Part shown: piece after piece, positions 53,683-64,000 of the stretch
Numbering within the stretch: the stretch's first letter is position 1
How the letters are laid out: the number at the start of each line of letters is the position of its first letter
Source of the DNA: Malania oleifera
Lineage: Eukaryota > Streptophyta > Magnoliopsida > Santalales > Ximeniaceae
Assembly: GCF_029873635.1 (NCBI RefSeq)
Contig: NC_080417.1
Span: forward strand, 26,794,182-26,858,181
Direction of reading: 5' to 3'
Length of the DNA: 64,000 bases
The notes under the pieces: generated by a model
Seen by the model: only the letters and a program-made list of their open reading frames with translations
What the model was told of the DNA's origin: nothing
The model's database searches: none
Translations under genes and position numbers: made by a program

Positions 53683-55380
53683 ATATATACCCGTCTCAGA
53701 GGTTTTCCCCTTGAAATCCAATATATACAACTTCCTAATTCAAAATTTGAAAACCTGTGCTGAGTAACCGAATAAAACCGTTGATCATTTCAGACATACC
53801 ATCGATGGTTTGAAGTCAAGACCAAATAGTCGAAATAACATAAACAAATTCATCGACTGTTTCTTTATACTTGGACAAAACTGTCAACGGTTTTAGGCAA
53901 ACCGTCGACGATTTGGTCCTATAAACTAGCATCTCTATTTTCCACCATATTTTCTCTTTGTACATGCGTTCCACTTAACATATGAGTCATATATTATAAC
54001 AATTATTATAAAAATAATAATAAAACCTTGTAAACAACACTAACACTACTAATAATAAAAAAGGAAAAATAATTATTATTACTTTAAGGACAATAATTAT
54101 CGTAAAAAAGTAAAAAAAAATATATAATAACTAATAGTGATTATAATGACAGTAGAATTATTTAAAAAAAAATAATATTATTAAATAATAGAAAAATAAG
54201 AATCACAAAAATAAAAAATAAAAATTATACTAATAATAATCACTACTATAAAATAATAATAAAAATTATTATAAAATTAAATTATTATCTATTAGGGGTA
54301 TTTATGTAGATGCCTTATTTTTCATTCTATTATATCAACATTGAAAAATATCAAAACGTTGAAAAAAAATCAAAAGTGTGATTCCTACAATCATTTCATG
54401 TGTCTGACCTAATGTAATAATTGTGTTCCAAAAATGAGTCCATTGAAAGTGTCAAATTCCTACTTCAATTTTATTTTGTAAATCAAATAAAAGGTTATAA
54501 ATAAAGGCATGTGCACAAAAATCAATATTAGTTTTAAAAGTAAAAGTAAATTTTTATTTTTCAATGCTTTTATAATTAAATTTATGAAGTTAGAAAATAC
54601 TTTAACATTTTTAGAAATACTATTAGTCTTATCAATTACTTTTAAAGGTATAATGCACTAACTTCTACTCCAGGCTTTTGAATATTACTTTTCAATCCAC
54701 TCTCTTTTCCCCCCCTTTTTTGCTCAATTGTAAAACTATCTATAGTTAACTATACATTTATAAAATATATTTTATGTATTAAATAATTAAAAGGATATTT
54801 TTGCCTTTGTACAAAATACATTTAGTTCGAACTTCAAAAAAATTTTAACTTTAAAAAAAGTTTGAAAATTTTTAAATGATAATTTTATCTTCATATAATC
54901 AATTTTCATAATTTGTACTTAATTATCTTGTGAAATTCGAATTTAATTAAAAAAAAAATTTTAACCGTATATGAATAAAAATTAATTATTTAAAATTTCA
55001 AAAATAATTTAGAATAACAACTTAAGGTAAGTTCTCACAATTTTCAAATGATAATTGTGTAGAAATTTTTTTAATTATGAATAAGAATTATCTGAAGTTT
55101 AAATAAAGAAATATTTTTATATTAGAATAATTGAATAATATTATCATTTTAAAAAAAATTTAAGCATGAAAACATGTTTTATTAATAATTAATTAAGAAT
55201 AAAAGAGCTGACTGCAGGAACAACCGAGCTTATGATGGATTTTATAAATCCAAAAACTTGGGGGAGATGAGTGTAAAATTCGATTTTACTTTAGTTTTTA
55301 ATGATAAGTGTTGTTTTTAATTTATAATTAGCTATATAGACCCACTTGTCAATTTACTATTATATAACTTCAAACAACCC
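53683..55380. other. Intergenic AT-rich spacer
   Basis: Positions about 53760-53930 hold ACCGTCGACGATTT-like repeats and a CCTATAAACTA box, probably a remnant of another LTR U3. The rest is AT-rich, with AATAAT runs at about 54000-54290. I see no gene. Confidence 0.5.
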
Positions 55381-56183
55381 AATATTTATAATCTCCGTCA
55401 GACAGAAGTTGCGACGAAGGAGATAAAGAGAAAACGCTCCTAATCGCGAGAAAAATAAATCCATTATAAGGGCTTTGTTTATTTATACTTAGTAAATTAT
55501 ATTTTTTCTGGAGCAAGAATGGAAAAAAGGAAATTGCTCGTAGGCCAAAGCAACGGCACTAGAGGGTTTTTAAGTTTGTTATTAATGATATTGAAGCAGG
55601 GAAAACAGTAGAGGGAAGTTCAAATGTCACTCTCCCTTGCTCATTTCTTGCCACATTTGCTTACAGGAAGAAGAAAGCTGTTATGGGGTTTTTGACATGG
55701 AGGAGTGGTTGTGGGCTGTGATGGCGGAAAATGGGGGAAGGACCCACATCGAGAAAGAGCTTAAAAGGGTTGAATTCAATCCACGTATGTGTGTGAATGC
55801 TCCATTTGCATTCTTGGTTGGCTTGTGGCGGCTTTAAGAAAGGTGGGAGATCAAATTCCAGAGCTCTTCCACTGTTGACGAATATCCCTTTTGTGTATTG
55901 GTCCTGGGTTCGCGTAGGATTCAAGTATTCTTCCATTCATTTTCGGACCCTCGCTCCTTTCTTTCCTCTACTCGGAATGTTTGTTTGACTTTGCTCCTCA
56001 GGAAAAAAAAAAAAAGCACTGATTTATTTTGTCCTCTTTTATTATTCTCTGGATTTATGTAGGCGAGAGCGTTGGGACAATATCTGATTCTGTCCTCTGA
56101 TTCTTCTTGTGGTGGTTCTGCCTTGAAGCCAATTTGCAGTGCTCTCTGATCAGGGATTCATCAGATTCCAAACTTTTTCAGGG
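55381..56183 (+). promoter_or_regulatory. Promoter and 5' UTR region of DA1-like gene
   Basis: GC content rises after about 55380. A plausible untranslated exon ends at 56183 before a strong donor GTGAGT (56184). The transcription start cannot be fixed. A short ORF at 55697-55837 (MEEWLWAVMAENGG) could be an upstream ORF but is unsupported. Confidence 0.4.
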
Positions 56184-56218
56184 GTGAGTTGCTGACACAT
56201 GATTTAATTGTTATTTTA

Positions 56219-56265
<47 letters not shown>

Positions 56266-56936
56266 ATATTTTGGGAGATTCTGTTTCTGGGTTACTGATT
56301 CAGAGTGCCCATCATTCCCATGGTCTGTGCTTTTCTTAGTGGTGATGCTCAAAACTGTCTATATAGGTTGGATTGGATTGAGGCACCCTTTTGATGAGAT
56401 TTTGGGAGTTCGTGCTCCTGAGATGTTCTCAACTTTCTTCTAAAGTGCAAATGCTGTTAATTTTCTCCAGGGCTTTGTTGGACTTGGGAAGATGAGATAT
56501 AATTTTGTTTCCTATTTCCTTTCCGCTTATTCTGCTTTTATTTGCTCTTTTTTCCTCGATTGTGTTATATTGATCAAATTTTCTTTGTGGTGTTGGTATA
56601 TGTCTCCCAGTTTTCAATTCTTGTTTTTTGATTGCCAAACTTTTATTCTGCTTGTTTCCTTGTTGGCCTAAGCAACTTAGAAAGTTTTCATAAGAAGAAA
56701 CATATTTTCGCGAATCAGCTTTCCTTTCATTTCCCTAACATGGATACTTGTGAAGAACTTCCGAAGTGATTATCAGCTTCCATAAAGTCCCAGTGGTAAA
56801 CACATTTACGTAGTGGACTAAACGAATTGCTTGCAGTAGCAGGAGATGTCTCTGAAGAAGCTTTTTTTCCTTTCTCTGTGGGTTCAATTGGGTTATACAT
56901 TTCTGTCGCCTAGTTTAATGATTGACTAATGTGCAG
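56184..56936 (+). other. 5' UTR intron of DA1-like gene
   Basis: The donor GTGAGT at 56184 and acceptor TGCAG ending at 56936 give a 753-bp intron. It starts with a (TC)21 run and is T-rich, as plant introns are. The start codon lies 36 bases after the acceptor. Confidence 0.5.
56221..56262 (+). repeat. (TC)21 microsatellite
   Basis: An uninterrupted 42-bp TC run near the start of the 5' UTR intron. CT-rich leader repeats can influence plant gene expression; no effect is shown here. Confidence 0.97.
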
Positions 56937-56972
56937 GAAAAATTTGCCAGCCCAGATACACTATTTCACATT

Positions 56973-59900
56973 ATGGGCTGGTTCAAAAAGATCCTTAAAG
57001 GTTCTTCGACCCATAAGATATCAGAAGGACAGTATCATGGGAAATATGAAGATGATAGATTTTGGGAAGAGCCTTCACCTACAGTGGTAATTTCTGTTGC
57101 TGCCATGTATCGCTAAGCTGTTATTGCTTTTGCTTTTCCATCGCGTGGTTTGAATAGCAAGTCCAGTTGTAGGTTTAAAAAATTAGCATATCTCAATATT
57201 TTTTACTTTTGAAGCAGGAGAAATGCACAGAAGTCTCAATAATTATGCATTATTCATTGGTTTTGTTGTGTTTAATGTATGTTTTTGGAGAATTTGCATG
57301 CAGAATGCATGGTCTGACACTGAGAATGAAGAGATTGATCGTGCTATTGCGCTTTCTCTTTCGGAAGAAGACCAGAAAGGAAAAAAGGTGGTTGGTAAGT
57401 TGTATGGACTTTACCAGTGACCATGAGCACTCATATCACTTGTCATGTTGGATAAGTTCTCATCTTATGAGCCTTCTCAAATGTAACTTAATTTTTTTAA
57501 AGGAATTTCAAATTCATTTGTCAAGAAAACTTAACATTAACGATTCATACTGGTAATCTTTCTTATGATGGATGATTAGTTACATAATCCTGCTGTTCTT
57601 GCCGAGTTAACTGATGAGGATGGTAGTGTATCTTTTACTATTGTAAATGGCCATGCTAATATGGCAGGACAAATTAAAAATCATTACCTTACCTCGTTAG
57701 ATATGCTACTCTGTTAGTCAAAGTACCTCAAAATAAATTGTTAAGATGAAAAATTAGACCAATAAAATTCCTTCACATACATGTTCTGCTTTGTGGCCTA
57801 TAGGATTCTATTTGTTCTTGCTCAATTCTTTTCTTCAACTGCACCAAAATGAAAGAAATGTACCACTATTTTTGACGTTGCTATGAAATTTCATTATAAC
57901 AACAGTAATAATACAAAGGTTAATTGTTTAAGAACTGCTGTTGCACCAGGTATGTTATTCAATTAACTTGCACTTGTTTTCTCCTGCGAAGTATTGAATC
58001 TGCCTATATAAAATCTTAAAAAGTTGCTTGTGTGGAGAAATATCAAGTAATTCTATTTTCTCATTTTATTATTATTTTTAATTTGCTTCTAATAAAGTGC
58101 AAAAGTTTTTACAATGTGAAATACCGTGAGGTCTGTCCTTTGAAGTTTAATTTAACAAGTAACTGTAAAACCCTGATGTCTTTTAGTTCTATGTACTGTG
58201 GATGCGATCCTAGTGAAATTCAAGTAAGTTTCAAAGAAATGTCTTCTTGTTGAATATAATCAATATACTGGTTTCGTCTTTGCTAGGAAAATCACGAAGG
58301 GATTGTTAGGCAGAACGGACATGCGACTCATTTGTCAAAAGATAAAAAGGAAAATACACTTACACCCACTATTTTATTCCTGGGCTGCAGTAAGTAGGTC
58401 GAGAGGTCGTTCCACCCCTTGTCCCTGAATATCGGAACTTTACCATTTATTACAAACTTCCCCTTAAATTTTTTGAAGTGACACTTACATCCCCTAAACT
58501 ATTAAAAAGGGTGTAATAGTGTTAACATCTGTTAACTAAAATATTAAAAATACCTTAACATCCTTATATTTTAATCTCACTCCATCTAACTTGGTAGCAA
58601 CTTGTTGACAGCAAGAATCCTACAACATTCTTCTCCCTCCACATGCTTACTAATATATTTCTCCCCTTCAATGCCACTTCACTACATGCTAGGTTTGAGC
58701 ATAATTTGGCCAAAATTGAATTAACTGAGTAAATTCAATTAGTTTGTCTCGTTAAAAGTTTATTCGGTTCAGTTTGATTTTCATTCTCACTGAATTTTAA
58801 TTTTTAGTTTTTGGTTCGGTTTTAGGGTTTAATATGTTTGGTTAACTAAATTCATTGATTAGTGTATATTTGTAACTCATAATTATATATAATATATATT
58901 ATATATTACAATTTTATGCATATTCCATATATTAAAAATATATATATATATATATATAATACTAAAATATTAAATTGGTTAAAATTAGTTAACCAATTTA
59001 ACCAAAATTTGGTTTGGTTAGTTTTGGGATTTGTTAATATAAAACTTTGGTTCGGTTAATAGGATTCTTTGACTGAAATTTTTTGATTATTTCAGTTAAT
59101 TAACAGAATTAATGTACCAACCGAGTCCTAACCCTATTAAACGCTCTAGAAAAAAAGGGTCTCAATTTTTTTTTTTCATCTCTATGGCTTTTGGAACCGT
59201 AACAGTAAGGATGCTCTCCTTTTTCTTGAGTAGAAGTTTGGGAAAAAGCACTCTTATGGTTGGTAACCACCTATTAGGTATTGAAAGTAAATTTAATGAT
59301 TTTAAAGTTCATCACCAAATGTTATTAATTTATAATGTTATGACAAAACATCTATTGTGAAGTTTCTGATTTCATTTATATACACCATATATAAACGCAT
59401 TTAAATTTTATAAATAATAAAAAAGTATTTCTTCTTATTAAGTTCAAATTATTTCTTTTATTAAGTTTTTTGAATAGTAAAATATAATTTCATAAGATAT
59501 ATGTTATGTGAATAGGTAAAGATTGCAACTATAGCATATGCTATTTTATTAATGTAATATATTACCCATGCAATGCATATATAGTATATTTTTATTTTAT
59601 ATAATTAATTATTTAATTCCTCAAAAAAAATTTCCCTACAATTCAATTAATTTTTTCTATGTTTTAACAAATTAACATGTTATTTCTTTTGGTGTTTTTT
59701 TTTTTTTTTGGTCATCTAAGCACAAAATAGTTGTATTTTTTTTTTCCTTATGTCATCTTTGCCACACTCAAATAGTAGAATTTATCAATGATAATATTCC
59801 TTAGACAAATAACTGTAATTTTGTCTTAAAAAATTACTAACCATTCATGTGGCATACAAATTACAAAAATTCATTAGATTTAACATTGTTTGTTAATGGA

Positions 59901-60333
59901 AGGGATTTTTTGCAGCCATGAATATAGTTTGAGGGGTCAAGTGTCACCTTTAGAAGTTAAGGAGGCTATTTGTATTAGATGGTATAATTGAGAGGGTGTA
60001 AGTGTGTTTTCCCCAAAACTAAATGAATGAAAAAATATTGTTGAACTTAGTCATTGTTTGTTCCATCTTATCTGTTAGGAAGGACATATTGAATAGTGAA
60101 TGTGGCATTGACATCGGTGTGAGTTTGATTTTTTCTGTATAGGTGTATGGAAATGAAGTTCTGCATTGAGTCTCATGATTTTCTGTTTGGTGTTTAGACA
60201 ATGAATCCTACTTGGAGGAAGATGAACAACTTGCCAAAGCTCTTCAAGAAAGTTTGAACATGGAGTCTCCTCCTCGATATGATAACGAACCTATAATTCA
60301 ACCGTATCCATTCTTCTTTTCGTCTGGATTTAG
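56973..60333 (+). CDS. DA1/DAR1-like ubiquitin-interacting-motif protein, N-terminal exons (partial)
   Basis: Three coding exons fit one reading frame with GT/AG introns: 56973-57086 (38 codons, MGWFKKILKGSS...), 57304-57394 (AWSDTENEEIDRAIALSLSE) and 60198-60333 (EEDEQLAKALQESLN...PPRYD...QPYPFF). Exon 2 ends with one base and exon 3 begins with two bases of a shared codon. The MGWF start and two ubiquitin-interacting motifs (DRAIALSLSEED, EEQLAKAL-type) are the hallmark of DA1 and DA1-related proteins. These are ubiquitin-activated peptidases that limit cell proliferation and organ size in plants. The LIM domains and the HEMMH peptidase domain should follow but are not found before 64000. 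The second intron holds a Mutator-like element; the third is entered by gypsy E. Whether the gene is intact cannot be judged here. Confidence 0.85.
58347..60014. mobile_element. Mutator-like non-autonomous element in DA1-like intron 2
   Basis: Ends GGAAAATACACTTACACCC (58349-58367) and GGGTGTAAGTGTGTTTTCC (59994-60012) are inverted, with one mismatch. Similarity continues inward: GTGACACTTACATCCCCTAAACTAT on the left matches the inverse of ATAGTTTGAGGGGTCAAGTGTCACC on the right, so the terminal repeats exceed 100 bp with gaps. Flanks AAAAGATAAA and AAAACTAAAT could be a degraded 9-10-bp duplication. Long inverted repeats and such a duplication suit Mutator-like elements. No transposase is present. 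Confidence 0.7.
58690..59136. mobile_element. Diverged hAT-type MITE remnant, nested
   Basis: TAGGTTTGAGCATAATTTGG resembles the left end of the 13392 MITE. The interior has the same GGTTCGGTT/TTAACCAAATTT-type composition, and the segment ends around TCCTAACCCTA. The terminal repeats are eroded and I see no 8-bp duplication, so the limits are approximate. Confidence 0.5.
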
Positions 60334-60889
60334 GTATATGTGATCCTTTTATTGACTTTATTCTATTTATATAATCACTCCCTGCATGCAGATCGTTCTA
60401 CTGTTTACATTGTGAAATTTAGGAGAAAAATGATTTTTAAACATTTTAAAGAGTGAAGAATCGCATTTCCCATGAGGAAGTTGGGGAATTGATTCATGTT
60501 CAGCAACACTTGTCATAAGCAATTTTTTGGCATTTCACTGTTATTGCCTATATGGACAACATTTTGTTGTTGTTGTTGTTCACATGGGCCAACATGCAGA
60601 TGGATTGTTTTAGTTATTGCCATTCATCCCCCTGGTTATAGCAATTCCAACGCATAGCAGTGTGTCACGAGCTAAGCTTGTTCAGGGCATTATGCTTGCC
60701 TGTGACCGCTTGTCTCGTGTACTTGGGATGGGTTTCCATCATGTAAATGCTAGTGTAGGGTTATTTTCCAGTATTTACTTCATTGTATGCCAAATAAGGT
60801 AATATGACTCCTTGGTCACTTTGATGTTTCCTAGTATCAAGATAATAATTACATAAAAACCTCTTTAGGGGAGGTTGGGTGTTCATCAG
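60334..60889 (+). other. Third coding intron of DA1-like gene, up to gypsy E
   Basis: The donor GTATAT follows exon 3. The next 550 bp is T-rich with a TTG-triplet run at about 60563-60580. A 61-codon ORF at 60617 shows no LIM-type Cys/His pattern. Confidence 0.6.
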
Positions 60890-61263
60890 TCATTGTAAGA
60901 CTCACTAGCTATTATCAACGTGTTGAGCCTACTTGCCTCCCTTGCTAAACACACATTGTCAATGGAGGTGTTGTTAATGAATTGCGTAGATTCAATGTTT
61001 ACTGCTTGCTTGCCACTTCTTTCATGAATGCTTACTGTTTCTGTTGCCATTTGATTGAATGCTAATGAAAGTGTTTTGTGGATGAATGTTGGTAAACGAT
61101 AGGCTGGCTAGTTAAGCAAGAGTGCTTTAGCTAGCCCTGCGCGACCCTTTCACAAAGGTGTGAAAATAGTCGTCCGTGACACTTAGTGTCAGAGCAAAGG
61201 TTCAGTTGCTACAAGAATTTAGTTACCTTCGTTGTGGGATTTAGTTAGATTTGGTAAGTGACC

Positions 61264-62370
61264 ATGGCATCAAACAATGCTGAGAGGATCAGTGTGTTGG
61301 AAGCATAGGCTGAGGCAACAGCCAACACTGCGGCTGAGGAGGTGGCCTAGATGAGGGAACTTCTTGATGAAGTGATGGGATGACAAAAGCATCAAGCAAG
61401 TTTGTTAGGTGAGATGTTAGAGGACTTTCGCCATATAGTGGAATTTTTGAAGTCATGGATGGTTGATCTAGATGCAAAGATGATTTTGATGGTTCTTGCT
61501 ATGGGGAACTCCAACACTCCGGGAGTTAGCAAGACTAAGGTACCAAAACCTAGGACGTATGGGGGTGCCTGTGATGCCAAGGAGTTGGAGAACTTCTTCT
61601 TTGATGTGGAGCAGTACTTTCGCATTGTGAGGATGACCTCATAACAATTAAAGGTGGATACTGCAACCATATTCTTGGTTGGTGACGCCAAACTGTGGTG
61701 GTGTACCAAGTACCAGGATATTGAAATTGGATGATGTGTAGTGGATAGTTGGGCAGACATGAAGAGAGAGCTCAAGGCCCAATTCTTTCTTGAAAACGTT
61801 GAGTATAATGCTAGGAAAAAGCTAAGAGACCTCAAGCATACTGCGTCAATTAGGGAATATGTGAAACTATTTTTTGGTTTGATGTTGTATATCTGGACAT
61901 GTCGGAGAAGGTTAAGTTGTTCTATTTTCTAGAGGGGATGAAACCGTGGGCAAGAACTGAACTTCATAGGCAAAGAGTTCAAGACTTGTCTACTGCACAA
62001 GCTGTTGCAGAACGCTTGAGTGACTATGTTGGTAATAACCCCGCTTTGTCCAAAGGGTTTGGCAGATAAGGAAACAGTGGAAAGTCTTTCAAGAAAGACA
62101 AACCCAAGAGTGGTTCAGCCGAATATAAAACATCAACCTCAAAGGAAGTTTCGTCGTCTAAAGGAATCAACACACCCAATGGAGAGACGAAGAGTAAAAT
62201 TTCGTGCTACTTGTGTGGAGGATCTCATAGAGTGAGTGAGTGTCAATGCAAGGGATTACTCCATGCCTTACAAACTTCCACTTCAGGACAAGTGGTGGAA
62301 AGCGAGGAGGAAGAGGATGATGCTCCAAGAGTGGGTGCAATGCGGCAAGTGAATGCATTGGAAAAGTAAG
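61264..62370 (+). pseudogene. Gypsy E gag
   Basis: The ATG at 61264 begins MASNNAERISVLEA. A gag core follows: KVPKPRTYGGACDAKELENFFFDVEQYFR, GDAKLWWCTKYQDI and DMKRELKAQFFLENVEYNARKKL. A zinc knuckle CYLCGGSHRVSEC lies at about 62209-62247, a CX2CX3HX4C variant seen in some gypsy clades. Stops at about 61307, 61348, 61381, 61642 and 61732 and frame changes near 61900 and 62060 break it. Several stops sit where glutamine or tryptophan would be expected. Confidence 0.75.
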
Positions 62371-62845
62371 CGAAAGCACCGAAAGTTACACGAGCATAAG
62401 GGCTAATGTTTGTGGACTTGAGGATCAATGGGAAGAGTACCTGCGCTATGGTGGAAATGGGGCTACTCATAATTTTGTTTCGCAATTGGAAGCATGGAGA
62501 CTCAAATTATCCTTAGAGAAGGATACATGACGCATGAAAACAATTGATTCTGTAGCCCAGCCTACTCTGGGAGTAGCCAAGCAAGTGACTGTAAAGCTTG
62601 GACAGTGGAAAGGTCATGCGAATTTCACAGCGGTGCCATTGGATGACTTTCCCATCATTTTAGGAATGAAGTTCCTAAGGGGGACGAAGGCAGTGCTGAT
62701 GCCTTCGGATGGTTCCCTATGTCTAATGGGAGATCACTCGTGCATGGTGCAAGTCGTTGCGACGAAAGGAGATGATGAGAAGTCCCTTTCAGCCATACAA
62801 CTCAATGAGGGATTGAGAAAGGGTGAGTAGACACATCTAGCCAAG
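62371..62845 (+). pseudogene. Gypsy E protease region
   Basis: The region starts around LMFVDLRINGKSTCAMVEMGATHNFV, where the catalytic DTGATHNF has become EMGATHNF, so the active-site aspartate is lost. The distal block DDFPIILGMKFLRGTKAVLMP and SCMVQVV remains. A stop at about 62528 and the catalytic change show it is inactive. Confidence 0.65.
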
Positions 62846-63781
62846 GTGGTGGTAAATGAACAAGTAGGCCAAGAGCTAGTGCCTACGACCATCCAAGCGT
62901 TGTTGGATGAGTACAAGGAGGTGTTGCCGGATAAGCTGCCTCACAATTTGCCTTCACGATGGACGTTGGAGCATGGGATCGAGTTGTTGCTAGGAGTGGA
63001 ACCACCTGCAAAAGGGCCATGTCGGATGGTGCCTCCAAAGTCAGTAGAGTTGGGGAAACAGCTTGATGAGTTGGATGGGGGATGTGTTCACCCTTCCAAA
63101 GCACTGTTGGGAGCATCAGTGTTGTTTCAGAGGAAACATGAAGAGCATCTACGTAAGGTATTCGACAGGCTTAGGGGAAATAGTCTGTATGTGAAGAAAG
63201 AGAAGTGTTCTTTCACTTAGCGGAGCAACAAATTTCTTGGTCATGTGGTTGAATAAGGTTGTATCTAGAAGGGTATGGAGAAGGTAAGGATGATTCAAGA
63301 ACGGAAGATCCCCATGACAGTGAAGGAGCTGTGTTCCTTTCTTGGCCCTACCTGCTATTACAGTAAGTTCATTGAGGGGTATTTGCGAATGACTCCAATG
63401 ACAGCACTACTGAAGCAGAGGTATTATTGGCCACACATTTGTGATGATGTGGTTTATTATACTTGGACTTGTCTCACTTGCCCAATACACAAGGGGGAGC
63501 GGAGGAAGTATGGTACGTTCATGGCTGTACCAAAGTACTGTTCGGCAAAGGAGATGGCACAATTGTTCCTTGTGACTGTTGTGAATTATTGGGGTGTTCC
63601 CCAAGACACTGTTTGTGACGGAGACATAATATTCACCGACAACTTCTTGACAAAATTTTTCAGGATCTTCAGGTCACATCTTGACATCTCTTTGAGTTAT
63701 CACCGACAAATAGACGGACAGACGGAGAGATTCAAAAAGCTACTGGAAGAGTACTTGCACCATTTTGTCAACGACAACTAG
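62846..63781 (+). pseudogene. Gypsy E RT/integrase remnant with internal deletions
   Basis: The RT N-terminus is present (ALLDEYKEVLPDKLPHNLPS, PPAKGPCRM, LGASVLFQRK). The next residues are HEEHLRKVFDRLRGNSLYVKKEKCSF, which normally follow the catalytic YxDD block, so the RT palm is missing. After a connection segment (SFLGPTCYYSKFIEGY) the sequence jumps from ALLKQ to RYYWPHICDDV of the integrase zinc region, omitting RNase H. A third gap runs from GERRKYG to TFMAVPKYCSAKEMAQLF, removing the first catalytic aspartate region. The integrase ends with HRQIDGQTERF and LLEEYLHHFV, and traces continue to the edge (PFELVTA). The element cannot make active enzymes. Confidence 0.75.
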
Positions 63782-64000
63782 AAGAACTAGGTGCAACTAC
63801 TTGACGTGGCTCCGTTCTGTAGCAATGCCCAAAGGAGCTCAACAACCAACAAGAGCCCTTTTGAGCTTGTTACAGCCTAGCAGTTGCTGTTATATCACAC
63901 AGTGGGCGAGCCAAACAGAGGAAAGAGTCACAGGGTGTACATCTTCACCAGAGAATGGAGATAGAATGCAAAGATTGCCCGAACTTATCTGGAGAAAGTT
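63782..64000 (+). pseudogene. Gypsy E integrase C-terminal trace
   Basis: After a stop at 63779, the same frame continues as VQLLDVAPFCSNAQRSSTTNKSPFELVTA and then VGEPNRGKSH with more stops. It runs off the window. Confidence 0.55.

Larger units (their letters stand above)
60890..64000 (+). mobile_element. Gypsy E: internally deleted Ty3/gypsy element (partial)
   Basis: A probable short 5' LTR ends GTCCGTGACA at 61181; its start is uncertain (about 60890). A primer-site-like TTAGTGTCAGAGC follows (61183-61195, two changes from the usual motif). Gag and pol remnants run to the window edge in the same direction as the DA1-like gene. Pol lacks the RT catalytic core, the RNase H and part of the integrase. 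The 3' LTR is beyond the window, so no target duplication can be checked. Confidence 0.75.

Noticed and set aside
55637-55837. Short ORF upstream of the DA1-like gene as a separate gene
   Set aside because: It falls in the probable 5' UTR/promoter; no similarity and no further exon seen. At most an upstream ORF.
57209-57556. 115-codon ORF overlapping DA1-like exon 2
   Set aside because: It is in a different frame from the exon. The UIM-encoding frame with correct splice phases is the supported one.
58264-58346. Extra coding exon in DA1-like intron 2 (an open stretch after TTTGCTAG)
   Set aside because: Exons 2 and 3 already join in phase with family-like protein, and no donor is visible before the Mutator-like element.
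59112-59360. 82-codon ORF in the DA1-like intron
   Set aside because: It lies inside the Mutator-like element, without similarity or codon bias.
60617-60802. 61-codon ORF as the LIM exon of the DA1-like gene
   Set aside because: It lacks the CxxC and HxxC spacing of a LIM domain and has no matching splice phase.

Overview
This 64 kb window comes from a plant nuclear genome, most likely a repeat-rich eudicot. It is AT-rich, almost entirely LTR retrotransposons, with one split gene at the right that has canonical GT/AG introns. I see no rRNA or tRNA genes, no operons, and nothing prokaryotic or organellar. The species cannot be named from this sequence.

Positions 1-51384 form one deep nest of transposons. 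The outermost layer, element D, has its 5' LTR off the left edge. It carries a broken ORF resembling the 'putative plant transposon protein' family, a Sirevirus-like 3' spacer and a 3' LTR ending at 51384. Copia A, a Sirevirus-type Ty1/copia element (1285-45826), is inserted in D. Copia A is itself cut by five insertions: chromovirus gypsy A (3328-15271), a gypsy solo LTR (16099-18122), an antisense Tat/Ogre-like element without gag or pol (18177-29123), a CACTA DNA transposon (30890-36370), and a gag-only copia piece called copia B (39992-44931). Gypsy A contains a copia solo LTR (6521-8791) and a 576-bp hAT-type MITE (13392-13967). D also holds a solo LTR, copia C (46461-48537). Target-site duplications and reading-frame continuity across the insertions support most boundaries.

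From 51385 to about 55600 there is an antisense gypsy solo LTR (51470-53682) and AT-rich spacer. From about 55600 there is a plus-strand gene for a DA1/DAR1-like ubiquitin-interacting-motif protein, a family of growth-restricting peptidases. A 5' UTR intron and three coding exons are visible. Its second coding intron holds a Mutator-like non-autonomous element. Its third intron is invaded by gypsy E (about 60890 to the window end), whose pol has large internal deletions. The LIM and peptidase exons are not in the window.

The most notable signals are in the non-coding parts of the retrotransposons. (1) Six Sirevirus LTR copies carry the same pair of adjacent hairpins at the same place, and many stem changes are compensatory. 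(2) The U3 regions of both copia and gypsy LTRs hold family-specific arrays of short palindromes just upstream of a TATA box, and one module is shared between the two superfamilies. (3) Copia B looks permuted (3' spacer, LTR, gag) yet has a perfect 5-bp target duplication. (4) Element D combines Sirevirus-like cis-signals with an unrelated ORF. All domain and clade calls come from reading the sequence by eye; no database search was run.
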